A stretch of 64,000 nt of DNA from Candidatus Mycoplasma liparidae (GCA_009884515.1 RHHX01000001.1:248001-312000), one strand, 5' to 3'; shown: positions 11,604 through 22,375, numbered from the stretch's first letter. Notes: generated by a model not told the origin, from the letters alone. Numbers and translations: made by a program.

Positions 11604-12728
11604 TTGAAACTAATCATTAACAAAAACACTATTAATAAAATATTAAAGAGAACTAATAGTGTTATTATTAATAATAACATCAATCCTTTATTGGATAATT
11701 TCTTATTGATTGCTGAAGATAAAGCATTAACTGTTATTTGTGGAAATCAAAATAACGATCGATTAAAATTTATCATTAAAGAAGGTTTTGAAATCATTAA
11801 AGAAGGTAAGATCTTAATAAAATCAAAAATCATTTCAAAAATAGTTAATAATCTTAAAAATGAAAAAATCCTTTTAGAAAAAATTGAAGAAAATACTTTA
11901 AAAATTACTAATTCAACTTTTGAAGCTGAAATGGTTCTATTAAAAACTGATGAGTACTTTGAGTACCAATTTAATTTATCAGAAGAAAAAGAGATATTTA
12001 CTTTAACCTATGAGCAGTTTCAAACGATTGTTGATAAAACTTCTCATGCTGTTTTAATGAATAACTCATTAGTTAACTCTGTAATGAATAATATTCACTT
12101 TTTAAACGATAGTGAAAATAAAATAATCAAGATAGCTGCAACTGACGGTTTTAAAATAGCTTTTCTAGAATTAGAATTTAATAACCCTATTAAATTGGAT
12201 TTTATTGTTAGTCTTGAAATTTTTAAAAGAATATTAAGTCTTGCTAATAAAAATAGTGAAATTAAAATTAGTATTAAAGATAATAATATTTACTTTCAAT
12301 TCGACGATACTTTAATTTTTTCAAGCATTGTTATTGCTCAATTTCCCCATGTTGAAAGAATGTTTATCAATAATCCAATTGTGAATTTTTCGATTGATCG
12401 AAATGAACTATTAAATTCAATAGAAAAAGGTTCTATTTTTGTTATGAAAGATGATACACCTATTGTTGATATTACAATTGAAAAAAGTAAAATGATTATT
12501 AATTTTAAATCATTAGAAATTGGTACATCAATTGAAACGTTAGATATTAAAAACCATACTGGTGATAAAATAAAGATACTATTAAATGTTAATTATTTAT
12601 CAGCGATTTTAAAGGCTTTTGATCATGATTATATTAAATTTGAAATCGAATCTTATATAAAACCTATCATTATTAAAGATGAAAAAAATCATAGTTTTAA
12701 ACAATTGATTTCACCTATCAGATATTAG
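11604..12728 (+). CDS. dnaN: DNA polymerase III sliding clamp
   Basis: The 374-residue beta clamp encircles DNA and tethers the replicative polymerase. The sequence has the three-domain clamp layout; recognisable parts include AATDGFKIAFLELE (~residue 180), the middle-domain VDITIEKSKMIINFKS and the C-terminal hydrophobic-pocket end FKQLISPIRY, corresponding to the usual ...LPMRL tail. The start is TTG at 11604, seven bases after an AAAGG site; no ATG lies in a suitable place. It leads the block dnaN-yaaA-gyrB-gyrA. dnaA, its usual upstream neighbour, is absent. Confidence 0.95.
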   Translation: MKLIINKNTINKILKRTNSVIINNNINPLLDNFLLIAEDKALTVICGNQNNDRLKFIIKEGFEIIKEGKILIKSKIISKIVNNLKNEKILLEKIEENTLKITNSTFEAEMVLLKTDEYFEYQFNLSEEKEIFTLTYEQFQTIVDKTSHAVLMNNSLVNSVMNNIHFLNDSENKIIKIAATDGFKIAFLELEFNNPIKLDFIVSLEIFKRILSLANKNSEIKISIKDNNIYFQFDDTLIFSSIVIAQFPHVERMFINNPIVNFSIDRNELLNSIEKGSIFVMKDDTPIVDITIEKSKMIINFKSLEIGTSIETLDIKNHTGDKIKILLNVNYLSAILKAFDHDYIKFEIESYIKPIIIKDEKNHSFKQLISPIRY

Positions 12729-12744
12729 GTTTTAATTATTAATT

Positions 12745-12779
12745 TAAAAAGGTTATCTTTTGAAAAAGTAGCCTTTTTT
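12745..12779 (+). terminator. Terminator after dnaN
   Basis: AAAAAGG pairs with CCTTTTT, extended by several weaker and wobble pairs, followed by T residues. It lies 17 bases after the dnaN stop. Confidence 0.6.
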
Positions 12780-12802
12780 ATGGTAATATTTATATATTAT
12801 TT

Positions 12803-13054
12803 ATGATAAAAAAAGATGAAAAAATGCAAGAAATATTGATTAAAACAGAGTACATTAATTTAGGTCAATTTTTGAAATTTACTAATATAGTTGAAAATGG
12901 TTCATTAGCTAAAATTTATATTAGTGAAAATGAAATCTTAGTCAATAATGAAATTGAAAATCGACGTGGTCGAAAATTATATGATGGTTATATTTTAGTT
13001 ATTGATAATATCAAATATCAAATTAAAAAATCAGAGGAGATTAAGAATGATTAA
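12803..13054 (+). CDS. yaaA: S4-domain RNA-binding protein YaaA (RlbA)
   Basis: An 83-residue protein made of one S4 domain: EYINLGQFLKFTNIVENGS, then IYISENEILVNNEIENRRGRKLYDGY, the standard S4 core. Small S4 proteins of this kind sit between dnaN and recF/gyrB in Firmicutes, which is the position here, but recF is missing. An internal ATG at 12824 is an alternative start. The stop overlaps gyrB by 8 bases. It probably binds structured RNA; its exact target is unknown. Confidence 0.88.
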   Translation: MIKKDEKMQEILIKTEYINLGQFLKFTNIVENGSLAKIYISENEILVNNEIENRRGRKLYDGYILVIDNIKYQIKKSEEIKND

Positions 13055-15044
13055 TGATAAAAAAGATGATCAAATAATTGAAGAAGAATTAAAAGAGATT
13101 ATAACTGAACAAGTTGAATATACTACTGATAGTATAAAAGTTCTTGAAGGTCTTGAAGCTGTTAGAAAAAGACCAGGGATGTATATTGGTTCAACTGGTG
13201 AAAAGGGTCTTCACCATATGATCTGAGAAATAGTTGATAACTGTATTGATGAAGCTATGGCTGATTTTGCTACTTTTGTTGATCTAAAAATATGTCAAGA
13301 TGGTTCTATTAGAGTTGAAGATGATGGTCGAGGTATACCAGTTGGTATCCATGAAAAAACTGGAAAATCAGGTGTTGAAACTGTTTTAACTATTCTTCAT
13401 GCTGGTGGAAAATTTGATAATAGTTCATATAAAGTTTCCGGTGGGTTACATGGTGTTGGGGCTAGTGTTGTTAATGCTTTAAGTGAATGATTTAGAGTTT
13501 GAGTTCAAAAAAATAATGAAGAATATTATATTGAATTTACTAATGGTGGGGTTCCAACTGAAGATCTAAAAAAAATTGGTAAAACTGATAAAAAACACGG
13601 AACAATCATTCAATTTTATCCTGACTTTACAATCATGGAAAAAGCTGATTGAGATGAAAAAAGAATCATTGAAAAATTAAAAGAATTAGCTTATTTAAAT
13701 AAAGGCATTATTATTAGATTTTCATCAGAACAAACTGGTCTTACTGAAGAATGAAAATTTGATGGCGGACTAGAAGAATATGTTAAAGATTTGAACAGTG
13801 AAAAAGACCCTTTAATACCAATGATTATTTATGGTGAATTAAGTGGTCTTGCTAAAATTCCAAGTTCATTAAATAATGAAGCATATAACATCAAATGTGA
13901 GGTTGCTTTTCAGTATAATAAAACTTATAATAACTCTTTACATTCATTTTGTAATAACATCAACACAGTTGAAGGTGGAACTCATGAAGAAGGCTTTAGA
14001 CTTGCTATGGTTAAAGTTATTAATCGTTTTGCACTTGAATATAAATATTTAAAAGATGGTGATGACAAAATTACTAGAGATGATGTTGTTGAAGGTTTAA
14101 CTGCTATTTTATCAGTTAAACACCCTAATCCTCAATATGAAGGTCAAACTAAAGGTAAATTAGGAAATACTGAAGTTAGAAAATTTGTTAATGATATTGT
14201 TACCCAAATTTTTGAAAAATTTATGTTGGAAAACCCTGTAGAAGCTAAAATTATTCTTCAAAAATCATTACTTGCTAGAGATGCTAGAAAAAAATCTTCT
14301 GAAGCTAGAGAAGCTACTAGAAGAAAATCTCCATTTGGATCAAATTCACTTCCTGGTAAACTAGCTGATTGTTCAACTAGAAATCCTGAAATTTCAGAAT
14401 TATATATTGTGGAAGGGGATTCAGCTGGTGGTAGTGCTAAAATTGGTCGAGAAAGAGAATTTCAAGCTATTTTACCTTTAAAAGGGAAGATCATTAATAT
14501 TGAAAAAGCTAAATCAGATAAAATTTTTCAAAATGATGAAATTTTATATATGATTACGGCTATTGGTGCCGGTGTTGGTCCCGAATTTGATATTGAAAAA
14601 TTAAGATATAACAAAATAATCATTATGACAGATGCTGATGTTGATGGTTCTCATATTCGAATTTTAATGTTAACTTTCTTTTTTAGATATATGCTTCCAT
14701 TAATTCAAAACGGAAATGTTTTTATTGCTCAACCACCTCTTTATAAAGTATCAAGTGGAAAGACCAGTAAATATGCTTATAACGAAAATGAATTAACAGC
14801 TATTAAAGATGAATTAGGTAATGCAAGATTTACTATTCAAAGATATAAAGGTCTTGGTGAAATGGATCCAATTCAATTATGAGAAACAACAATGAATCCT
14901 GAAAATAGAGTTCTATTAAAAGTTGTAATTGAAGATGCTATTATTGCTGATAAACAATTTTCTTTACTGATGGGTGATGATGTTGCTCCTAGAAAAGAAT
15001 TTATTGCTAAGAATGCAAAATACGTTAAAAATATCGATGTTTAA
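13047..15044 (+). CDS. gyrB: DNA gyrase subunit B
   Basis: GyrB is the ATPase subunit of gyrase, which introduces negative supercoils. The 665-residue protein has the GHKL ATP pocket (VDNCIDEAM, DDGRGIPVG, GGLHGVGASVVN), the TOPRIM motifs YIVEGDSAGGSAK and MTDADVDGSHIR, and the QRYKGLGEMDP segment. A strong AGAGGAGA site precedes the ATG at 13047. It is coupled to yaaA by an 8-base overlap and followed after 24 bases by gyrA. Length and motifs favour GyrB over ParE, as does the pairing with the downstream gyrA. Confidence 0.97.
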
Positions 15045-15068
15045 TAAACATTAGTTGAAAGGTTTAAT

Positions 15069-17624
15069 ATGGCTATAGGAAAATCAAAAAAAGGACGTTT
15101 GACAATTGAAGAAATTAAAGATCAATTGCTTAAAACAAAAATAATTGAACATTCAATTGTTAATGAATTAGAAACATCTTTTATGGAATATGCAATGTCT
15201 ACTATTGTAGCAAGAGCACTTCCTGATGCAAGAGATGGTTTAAAACCTGTCCATAGAAGAGTTTTATATGCGGCTTATGGTCTTAATATGACTAGTGATA
15301 AACCACATAAAAAATCTGCTAGATTAGTTGGTGAAGTTATTGGTAAGTATCACCCACATGGTGATACTGCTGCTTATTTAACAATGGTTAGAATGGCTCA
15401 ACATTTTTCAATGAGATATCCTCTTATTGATGGTCATGGGAATTTTGGTTCTGTTGATGGTGATTCTCCTGCTGCTATGAGATATACTGAAGCTAGATTA
15501 AGTAAAATATCAAATGAACTTTTAAGAAACATTGAAAAAAATACTGTTCCTTTTGTTGAAAACTATGATGGTAGTGAAATTGAACCAACTGTATTTCCAA
15601 CAATATTACCTAATTTGTTATTAAATGGATCAAGTGGTATTGCTGTTGGTATGGCTACTAATATGCCTCCACATGCTTTAACTGAAGTTTGTAATGCTAT
15701 TAAAGCTCTTATTGTAAATCCTGAAATTGAAATTGAAGGTTTAATGGAACATATTAAAGGACCAGATTTTCCAACCGGTGCTGAAATTGTTGGTGAAAGT
15801 GGAATTTATGATTACTTTACTACAGGTAAAGGTTCAATAACTATTCGTTCTAAATATACTATTGAAGATATTGGTAATAATAAACATGCAATTATCTTTA
15901 ATGAAATTCCATATGTTGTTAATAAATTAAACTTAATTAATAAAATTGTTGATTTAGTTAAATCAGGCGCTATTGATAGTATTAGTGATTTAAGAGATGA
16001 ATCATCAAGAGATGGAATTAGAATTGTTATTGAAACTAAAAGAGATGTAATTCCAACAGTTTTATTAAACAAATTATACAAATCAACACCATTACAAACA
16101 AATTTTAGTGTTAATAATTTAGCTCTAGTAGACGGAGTTCCTAAAATTTTAAATATCAAAGAGTTGATGGAAATTTATTTAAGACACCAATATGATGTTT
16201 TAGAAAGAAAATTTAAATTTGAACTTAAAAAAGCTGAAGAAAGAGCCCATATTCTTGCTGGGCTTTTAATTGCTGTTCAAAATATTGATGCTGTTATTAA
16301 AATTGTTAGATCAGCTGATAATAATGAAAATGCTCAAAAAGAATTAATTTTGAAATTTGAATTATCAGAAATTCAATCAAAAGCAATTTTAGATATGAGA
16401 TTAAGATCTTTATCTGGTCTTGAAAGAGGCAAAGTCGAAAAAGAATTTACAGAACTTAATTTAACAATTAGTGATATTAAAGATATTCTTGCTAATAAAG
16501 AAAGACAAAGTAAGATTATTGTTGAAAACTTAGATTATCTAATTGAAAAATATGGTGATAAAAGACAAACTAATATTCTTTATGGAGTTTCAGCATCAAT
16601 TGATGATGAAGATTTGATTCCTGTTGAAGATATTGTTGTAATTATGAGTAGAAGAGGGTATTTAAAACGTTTACCGATTGATACTTATCGAACTCAACAT
16701 CGTGGTGGAGTTGGTGTTATTGGTTCTAAAGTTAATGAAGACGATGATATTGATAAAATATTAACAACTTCAACTCATGTTGATTTATTAATATTTACTG
16801 ATTTAGGTAAAGTGTATCGAGTAAGAGGACATGAAATTCCAATTGGTTCTAGACAATCAAAAGGTATTCCTGCTATCAACATTATTAATATTGAAAAAAA
16901 TGAAAGAATTTTATCAATATTGCCAATTGATAATTATGATGATGGTAGTTTATTTTTCGTTACTAAAAATGGTCTTGGTAAAAGAACAAGACTTAGTGAA
17001 TTTTCTAAAATTAGAATTACTGGTAAAATTGCTATTAGTCTGAAAGAAGAAGATAAACTTTTTGATGTTAGAAAAACAATGGGTGATGAAGAAATATTCA
17101 TCGGTGCTTCTAATGGTAAATTAGTTAGATTTGCTGAAGATAATGTTAGGAAAATGGGTAGAAAAACTTCAGGTGTTAAAGTTATTAATCTTAATATTGA
17201 AGCAAAAGAACAAGTTGTTGGTTTTAATACTTCAAGTGAAGGTGAATTTATCCTTTCTGTTGGTTCTAAAGGGTTAGGTAAATTAACTGATGTTAATTCA
17301 TACCGTTTAACTAAAAGAGGAGCTAAAGGTGTTGTTACACTTAAGGTAACTCCTAAAACAGGTAAACTTGCTTCAACTAAAATAGTTAAAGGTGATGAAG
17401 AATTATTATTAATCACAACTAGTGGTAAAGTAATTCGTTTACCAATTGATCAAATTTCAATAACTAAATCTAGAAGCACTAGTGGTGTTATTTTAATGAA
17501 CTTAGAATCAGGTGAAAAAATTCAATCTGTAGCAATCTTTAAATCAGAAAGAAATATTGAAGAAATGGTATTAGAATTTGAAAAAACTAAACAATTAGAA
17601 TTAGGAGATAATGATGAAAAATAA
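15069..17624 (+). CDS. gyrA: DNA gyrase subunit A
   Basis: GyrA cuts and religates DNA in the gyrase tetramer. The 851-residue protein contains the catalytic region AMRYTEARLS (Tyr near residue 141) and, upstream, the fluoroquinolone-determining region HGDTAAY. The C-terminal beta-pinwheel repeats are recognisable, including the GyrA box QHRGGVGV (~residue 545), which separates gyrase from topoisomerase IV. It lies in one uninterrupted frame. Its end overlaps the galU start, with the galU ribosome binding site inside gyrA. Confidence 0.98.
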   Translation: MAIGKSKKGRLTIEEIKDQLLKTKIIEHSIVNELETSFMEYAMSTIVARALPDARDGLKPVHRRVLYAAYGLNMTSDKPHKKSARLVGEVIGKYHPHGDTAAYLTMVRMAQHFSMRYPLIDGHGNFGSVDGDSPAAMRYTEARLSKISNELLRNIEKNTVPFVENYDGSEIEPTVFPTILPNLLLNGSSGIAVGMATNMPPHALTEVCNAIKALIVNPEIEIEGLMEHIKGPDFPTGAEIVGESGIYDYFTTGKGSITIRSKYTIEDIGNNKHAIIFNEIPYVVNKLNLINKIVDLVKSGAIDSISDLRDESSRDGIRIVIETKRDVIPTVLLNKLYKSTPLQTNFSVNNLALVDGVPKILNIKELMEIYLRHQYDVLERKFKFELKKAEERAHILAGLLIAVQNIDAVIKIVRSADNNENAQKELILKFELSEIQSKAILDMRLRSLSGLERGKVEKEFTELNLTISDIKDILANKERQSKIIVENLDYLIEKYGDKRQTNILYGVSASIDDEDLIPVEDIVVIMSRRGYLKRLPIDTYRTQHRGGVGVIGSKVNEDDDIDKILTTSTHVDLLIFTDLGKVYRVRGHEIPIGSRQSKGIPAINIINIEKNERILSILPIDNYDDGSLFFVTKNGLGKRTRLSEFSKIRITGKIAISLKEEDKLFDVRKTMGDEEIFIGASNGKLVRFAEDNVRKMGRKTSGVKVINLNIEAKEQVVGFNTSSEGEFILSVGSKGLGKLTDVNSYRLTKRGAKGVVTLKVTPKTGKLASTKIVKGDEELLLITTSGKVIRLPIDQISITKSRSTSGVILMNLESGEKIQSVAIFKSERNIEEMVLEFEKTKQLELGDNDEK

Positions 17625-18510
17625 AATAACAAAAGCAATAATTCTAGCGGCTGGAATTGGATCAAGATTTTTACCTTCTTCAAAAGCAATTCCTAAAGAA
17701 ATGTTCCCAATAATAGACATTCCAACAATTCAATTAATTGTTGAAGATGCTGTTAATTCTGGAATTACAGATATTATTTTTGTGCTTTCTAATTCTAAAA
17801 ATGCTATTGTTGAACATTTTAACTATAACTATGAATTAGAAGAACGTTTAAAAATAAATAATAAAATAGCGGCTTATAAAAAAATAAGAGATGTTGCTGA
17901 CTTAGCTAGATTTACTTTTGTTAGACAAAAAGAACCATTAGGATTAGGTCATGCTATTTTACAGTGTAAACATTTAATCAACAAAGATGAAAAATTTGTT
18001 GTTTTATTAGGTGATAATTTTATTAAACCTATTGATAATAATTATGCAACTAAACAATGTATTGATGCTAGTTATGAAACTAATGCAACAATCATCGGTG
18101 TTCAAGAAGTTACTGATGCAGATGTTCAAAAATTTGGAATAGTAAAACCATTTGATAAAAAAATAGTAATTGATCAAAAACCATTTGTAATTGAATCAGT
18201 TATTGAAAAACCAAAACTAGCAGATGCTCCTAGTAAATATGCTATTTTAGGAGTTTATGTATTTGGATTTAATATTTTCAATGAAATTGAAAATATTAAA
18301 ATTGATGAAAGCAATGAAATTCAATTAACAGATGCTATTTCATCATTAGCTTTAAAAGAAAAAGTTTACGCTAAAAACTTTATAGGTAAACATTATGATA
18401 TTGGATCTAAATTAGGATTTGTTAAAGCAACTATTGATATTGCACTTGAAAGTGATGAGATTAAAAAAGATGTTTTAGATTACATAAAAAGAATTATTTC
18501 CCAGAAATAA
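17614..18510 (+). CDS. galU: UTP-glucose-1-phosphate uridylyltransferase
   Basis: GalU makes UDP-glucose from UTP and glucose 1-phosphate, the donor for glycolipids and capsule. The 298-residue protein starts with the nucleotide-binding signature LAAGIGSRFLPSSKAIPKEM, with LLGDN (~residue 131) and VIEKPK (~residue 192) in the usual places. ATG 17614 is preferred over 17611 because AGGAGA at 17603-17608 is then five bases away. The gene overlaps gyrA by 11 bases. Its product may feed the glycosyltransferases at 25-27 kb, which is an inference only. Confidence 0.94.
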   Translation: MKNKITKAIILAAGIGSRFLPSSKAIPKEMFPIIDIPTIQLIVEDAVNSGITDIIFVLSNSKNAIVEHFNYNYELEERLKINNKIAAYKKIRDVADLARFTFVRQKEPLGLGHAILQCKHLINKDEKFVVLLGDNFIKPIDNNYATKQCIDASYETNATIIGVQEVTDADVQKFGIVKPFDKKIVIDQKPFVIESVIEKPKLADAPSKYAILGVYVFGFNIFNEIENIKIDESNEIQLTDAISSLALKEKVYAKNFIGKHYDIGSKLGFVKATIDIALESDEIKKDVLDYIKRIISQK

Positions 18511-18517
18511 TTCTTTT
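18488..18517. terminator. Terminator overlapping the end of galU
   Basis: GAATTATTTC / GAAATAATTC with a 3-base loop, followed by TTTT on the plus strand. The galU stop codon lies inside the hairpin, and the small convergent ORF at 18494-18643 also ends within it. Confidence 0.75.
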
Positions 18518-18643
18518 TGTTAAGATAAATATTCTGATTTTTTCGTTTATTTTAGCAAAATATTTATTATTGAAATTTGTTCTATGTTTAGTAACAATTA
18601 AATTTGTTTTATTAGAAACAGATTGCTTTCCATTTTCAATCAT
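18494..18643 (-). CDS. Possible 49-residue basic protein
   Basis: A short ORF (MIENGKQSVSNKT...) with a GAGG-type ribosome binding site about 8 bases upstream of its ATG. The product is rich in Lys, Asn and Ile, with a hydrophobic stretch near its end (IRIFIL). No family is recognised. Its last codons lie in the shared terminator with galU. It fills a gap that otherwise has no gene, but could be chance in such an A+T-rich sequence. Confidence 0.3.
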   Translation of the reverse strand: MIENGKQSVSNKTNLIVTKHRTNFNNKYFAKINEKIRIFILTKRIISGK

Positions 18644-18707
18644 AATTTATACCTCACTTAATTAACTTTAATAAAAATTATAACATAATTATCTATGTTA
18701 TATTTTT

Positions 18708-19085
18708 TTAACTTTTTTTAGTTTTTTTATCTTGGTTTTTAGTTTTTTCTTCTTTCGAATTCAAACCTTTTAATCCAAGATCATTCAGTTCATTAATAAC
18801 ATCAGGAGTAAATTCACTTAATAAATTTTCAATAGTTTTACTCACATCTTCAAGATTTTTTGCACCATCAAACATTTTTTCTAGAACATTTTGAGCATTA
18901 CCACTTAATTTTTCAATACCACCACTTTTTCCTAAAAAATGTAATTGAGTATTGATAGCATTTTCAACATAATTTTCAACAAATTGCTGGAAATCGTCAC
19001 CTGCTAAAACTCCAAGTTTATTAAATTCTTTTCTAAGAATCTTTAAATTTTCATCTGATATAGTTAATGTTATTCTTTTTGGCAT
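18708..19085 (-). CDS. Hypothetical protein with an RHH-like N-terminus
   Basis: A 125-residue soluble protein preceded by GAGGAA. The N-terminus (PKRITLTISDENLKILRKEF) has the strand-helix look of a ribbon-helix-helix DNA-binding motif. The middle is helical and the tail is a lysine-rich low-complexity end (EEKTKNQDKKTKKS). No family can be named with confidence. A role as a small transcription factor or a nucleoid protein is possible. It is probably co-transcribed with the metallopeptidase gene upstream of it (38-base gap). Confidence 0.75.
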   Translation of the reverse strand: MPKRITLTISDENLKILRKEFNKLGVLAGDDFQQFVENYVENAINTQLHFLGKSGGIEKLSGNAQNVLEKMFDGAKNLEDVSKTIENLLSEFTPDVINELNDLGLKGLNSKEEKTKNQDKKTKKS

Positions 19086-19122
19086 AATTCCTCATTAATT
19101 AAATTATATATTTTTTTTAAAA

Positions 19123-19815
19123 TTATTTTTCAAATTTCATTTTTTGTCTTATTTGATTAAAATCAGGACAAAAGATTTTAACAAAATTTCAAAATTCAGG
19201 AGAATGGTTATTATGAACTATATGAGCTAATTCATGAATAATAACATAATCAATCATATTTTGACTTAAAGCAAATAATCTTGTTGAAAGATAGATATCC
19301 TTTGATGTTGTATTACATTTGCCTCATACACCTGTATATCACTTGTAATGAGTTTTATTATATTTGATATTCATTTTTCTTGATCAGTATTTAACTCTTG
19401 AATCAATATAATCTTTTGTTTCATTTAAAAGAATCTTTTTAACCATACTTTCATAGTTTGAAAAAGTTTTAGTATAAATAAAAATCTTATTATTAATAAT
19501 TTCATATTTTTCAGCTTTAAGAGTTAGGATTGGTTTGATAGTATATTTTACATCTCTTATATATAAAATATTATTTGTTAGATCAATTCTTTTAGTATAG
19601 TTTTCTCTATTTTCAAGCATCTTATAGATCTTTTTAAAATTAAGATCAATAAAAGTTTCTATTTGATTAATAGGATAATCAAATGGGGCTGAAACTTCAA
19701 TTGTCTTTAAATCATTATTTAAAATAGCTGAAAGGGTTTTATTTTTTCGATAAATTATTTTATAAATTATTTTTTGATCACCATTGATTGCTATTCTAAA
19801 ATCAAAACTTGCCAT
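19123..19815 (-). CDS. YgjP/SprT-like zinc metallopeptidase (DUF45)
   Basis: A 230-residue protein whose C-terminal third contains the zinc site HELAH in the context VIIHELAHIVHNNHSPEFW, the hallmark of the YgjP (M48/SprT-like) family. A second conserved part, the segment WGKCNTTSKDIYLS, lies about 30 residues before it. The N-terminal part is the usual beta-rich half (IIYRKNKTLSAIL...). The gene reads through several TGA Trp codons. AAAGGA precedes the ATG at 19815. Such proteins are found next to type I restriction genes in some bacteria, but here the neighbours are arcA and a small hypothetical. Confidence 0.9.
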
Positions 19816-19832
19816 ATTTATCCTTTACATAG

Positions 19833-19872
19833 ATAAAAAAAAATAATACTAAAAGTATTATTTTTTTTTATC
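19833..19872 (-). terminator. Terminator of arcA
   Basis: AATAATACT / AGTATTATT hairpin with T-runs on both strands. It lies just beyond the arcA stop and before the metallopeptidase gene. Confidence 0.8.
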
Positions 19873-19884
19873 TTAAATAAATAA

Positions 19885-21117
19885 TTATTTAACGTCTTCT
19901 CTTACTAGAGGCATTGACATACATCTTGAAGAACCCATACCTAATGATAATTGATTACCATTAAAGCCTAAAACTTTAATTCCAGCATCTCTTAAAGCTT
20001 GGTCAGTTTTTCTATTTCTATCATAACCAACAACAACACCTGGTGCAATAACTAAATAATTAGTTCCATCAAAATGAGTTTCAATATCGATATCCATTTG
20101 ATTAGCATCATTACCACCAATTGGGATCATAATAACTTTTTCACCAACAATATCAGCTAAAATATCAGCTAATGGTCTTTTAGTTTCAATTGGATCAAAT
20201 TTACCAGAAGTTAAATCAATTTCTCAAACTTTTAAAGCACTATGAATATTGCCTGAATATAAGAATATATTTTTATCTAACATTGTTAATCAAGTATCTA
20301 AATGCATTAAGTTACCCATAGGTGGAACATTAATAGCTACTATTTTTTTGAATTCACATTCAGAATTATTCATAATATTAATAGCAATTTTTTCAATAGC
20401 ATCCATACCAGTTCTTTCAGAAACACCAAGAACTAATACATCTTTAGTATAAATAAAGACATCTCCACCCTCAACATCAGCAGAAAGAGTTCTTTCATAA
20501 TACTTAGGTGTTGCTTTATAATCTACATGATTATCAAAAATTAATTGAGCAAAGATTGTTTCTCTTTGTCTTGTTGGATATTTCATATGGTGTAATGTAA
20601 TACCATTACCAACAGAAGCAAACGGATCTCTTGTAAAATAAAGATTTGGCATCGGATCAACAACTAAATCAATTGTTTTATCTTTTGTTACTATTGATTT
20701 TTTATTGATTTCTGAATATAAAATTCCAGCCATCATTTTATCAACCATTTTTCTAGTAGGTTTTAAACTCTTAATATGAGCTTTAACATCTTTTCTATCA
20801 TCAGAACTTAGTTTAGGTTGAGATTCATCTAATCAATCATTAACGAATTTATCTTTTAAATCTTGAGAAAGTGCATCATAAGTTTCAGTTACTAAATCAG
20901 CTAATTCAACAACTTCAATATCATTATCTTTTAAAATTTTAGTAAATTCATCATGTTCTTTTTGAGCTTGTTCAATTTCAATAATTGCCGACATTAATAG
21001 TTCATCTATTCTTGAAGGTGTTACATATTTAAGTTCATTACCAGGTCTGTGAACTAAAACTTTTTTAAGTTTTCCAATTTCGCTATAAACACGAATTCCA
21101 TTTTTTTTATTTTCCAT
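19885..21117 (-). CDS. arcA: Arginine deiminase
   Basis: ArcA hydrolyses arginine to citrulline and ammonia, the first step of the arginine dihydrolase pathway that many mollicutes use for ATP. The 410-residue protein shows KVLVHRPG at the N-terminus, NLYFTRDPFASVGN (~residue 160), VEGGDVF (~residue 215) and the catalytic Cys in SSRCMSMPL near residue 400. An AGGAGT site precedes the ATG. The partner genes for ornithine carbamoyltransferase, carbamate kinase and the antiporter are not in this window, so it is a lone arcA here. Confidence 0.96.
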
Positions 21118-21257
21118 ATTATTACTCCTATAATTATATACATTTACATTATATTCTTTTTATATTGAATTAAAAACATTAAATATATATTTCTCCTTTT
21201 AAATAGAAAAGGAATATAATATAAAAATAAAAATATTAAGTTATTTTAAGGTTTATT

Positions 21258-21968
21258 ATGGTTAATAAAATATTCGGTAAAAAATCTATTTTAGAAGGCA
21301 TTGAAAATAAACTAGAAATAACTAAAATTATATCTAATAAAAATCAAAATGATATTTTAGAACTTATCCCTAACAATGTTCAATTCATCATTGAAAATAA
21401 TGAATATTTTCAGCAATTTGATAAAACTTTAAATCACCAATTTTGTGTAGCTTTTTTAAAAGAAAATTCAATTAAAGAATTGTCGATCAATGAATTAATA
21501 ATTAAAGTTAAAAAACAAGAAGAAGTAAAAATCTTAATCTTAGATGAAATAGAAGATCCAAGAAATTTTGGTGCAATTATTAGAACAGCAGTTTGTTTTG
21601 ATGTTGATGCTATTATTTATAAAAATAAAAACCAAGTTCAAATTAATGATTTAGTTATCAAAGCAAGTATGGGTGGTGTTTATTATATTAATATGTGTAA
21701 AGTACCAAATTTATCAAATGCAATTCAAAAATTAAAAGATAATGGAGTTTGAATATATGCTTCAATTTTAGATAAAGATGCCCTTAATTTTAATGAAGTA
21801 GAATTTGATAAAAAAAGCGCTATTATTGTTGGTAATGAAAATTTAGGTATAACTAGTATAGTAGTTAAAAACTCAGATTTTAAAGTTTTTATTCCAATAG
21901 ATAACATTCAATCATTGAATGTTTCAGTTGCAACAGGAATTTTTTTAAATAAATTAAGAAATGGATAA
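21258..21968 (+). CDS. TrmH/SpoU-family 2'-O-ribose methyltransferase (RlmB-like)
   Basis: A 236-residue SPOUT methyltransferase with all three family motifs: DPRNFGAIIRTA (~residue 100), IVGNENLGI (~residue 192) and the C-terminal IPIDNIQSLNVSVATGIFL. The N-terminal ~75 residues form an L30e-like substrate-binding domain beginning with FGKKSILEGI, as in RlmB, which modifies G2251 of 23S rRNA. The exact target cannot be settled from sequence. It is followed after 6 bases by a small membrane protein and probably shares a transcript with it. Confidence 0.92.
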
Positions 21969-21974
21969 TAAATA

Positions 21975-22325
21975 ATGGCTAAAAAAGAAGTTGTTCAAAA
22001 TGTTAAAAAGTATTCAATTTATAGTATTATTTGATGAATTTCATTAATTCCAGCTATTGTTACATTTGTTTTGTCTTTACGTGGTGAAAATGAAGCACTT
22101 CAAAAATTATTTAAATTATTCGTATCGTTTAGTGTTATTTTTTCAGTTTTAGCAATTATCGGTTTTATTGGAAAAATGGTTTATTGAGTAAAAATATTTT
22201 CATCCACAACTCAATTAAGAACAAAGAATAAAAATACATTAGTTTCATTAATGGTCCTTGATATTTTTATCCCCTTTCTTCCATTTTATATTTATCGAAA
22301 AAAAGTTGATAAATTTAGTAAATAA
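21975..22325 (+). CDS. Small membrane protein of unknown function
   Basis: A 116-residue protein with three hydrophobic stretches (about residues 20-38, 48-70 and 92-106) and a basic C-terminus (YIYRKKVDKFSK). No family is recognised. It begins 6 bases after the rRNA methyltransferase stop and ends at a strong terminator, so the two genes form a short operon. Confidence 0.8.
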
Positions 22326-22375
22326 AAAAATACTTAATTATGTAATTAAAAAAAATCATAATTAAGTATTTTTTT
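22326..22375. terminator. Bidirectional terminator
   Basis: A 12-base perfect stem (TACTTAATTATG and its complement) with A- and T-runs on the two sides. It serves the operon ending at 22325 and the convergent LemA-like gene, whose stop codon lies inside it. Confidence 0.85.

Noticed and set aside
15812..16159. 115-codon open frame on the minus strand
   Set aside because: Lies entirely within gyrA in the opposite direction; a shadow of a conserved gene.
16934..17416. 160-codon open frame on the minus strand
   Set aside because: Antisense to the gyrA C-terminal repeats; low-complexity composition and no ribosome binding site.
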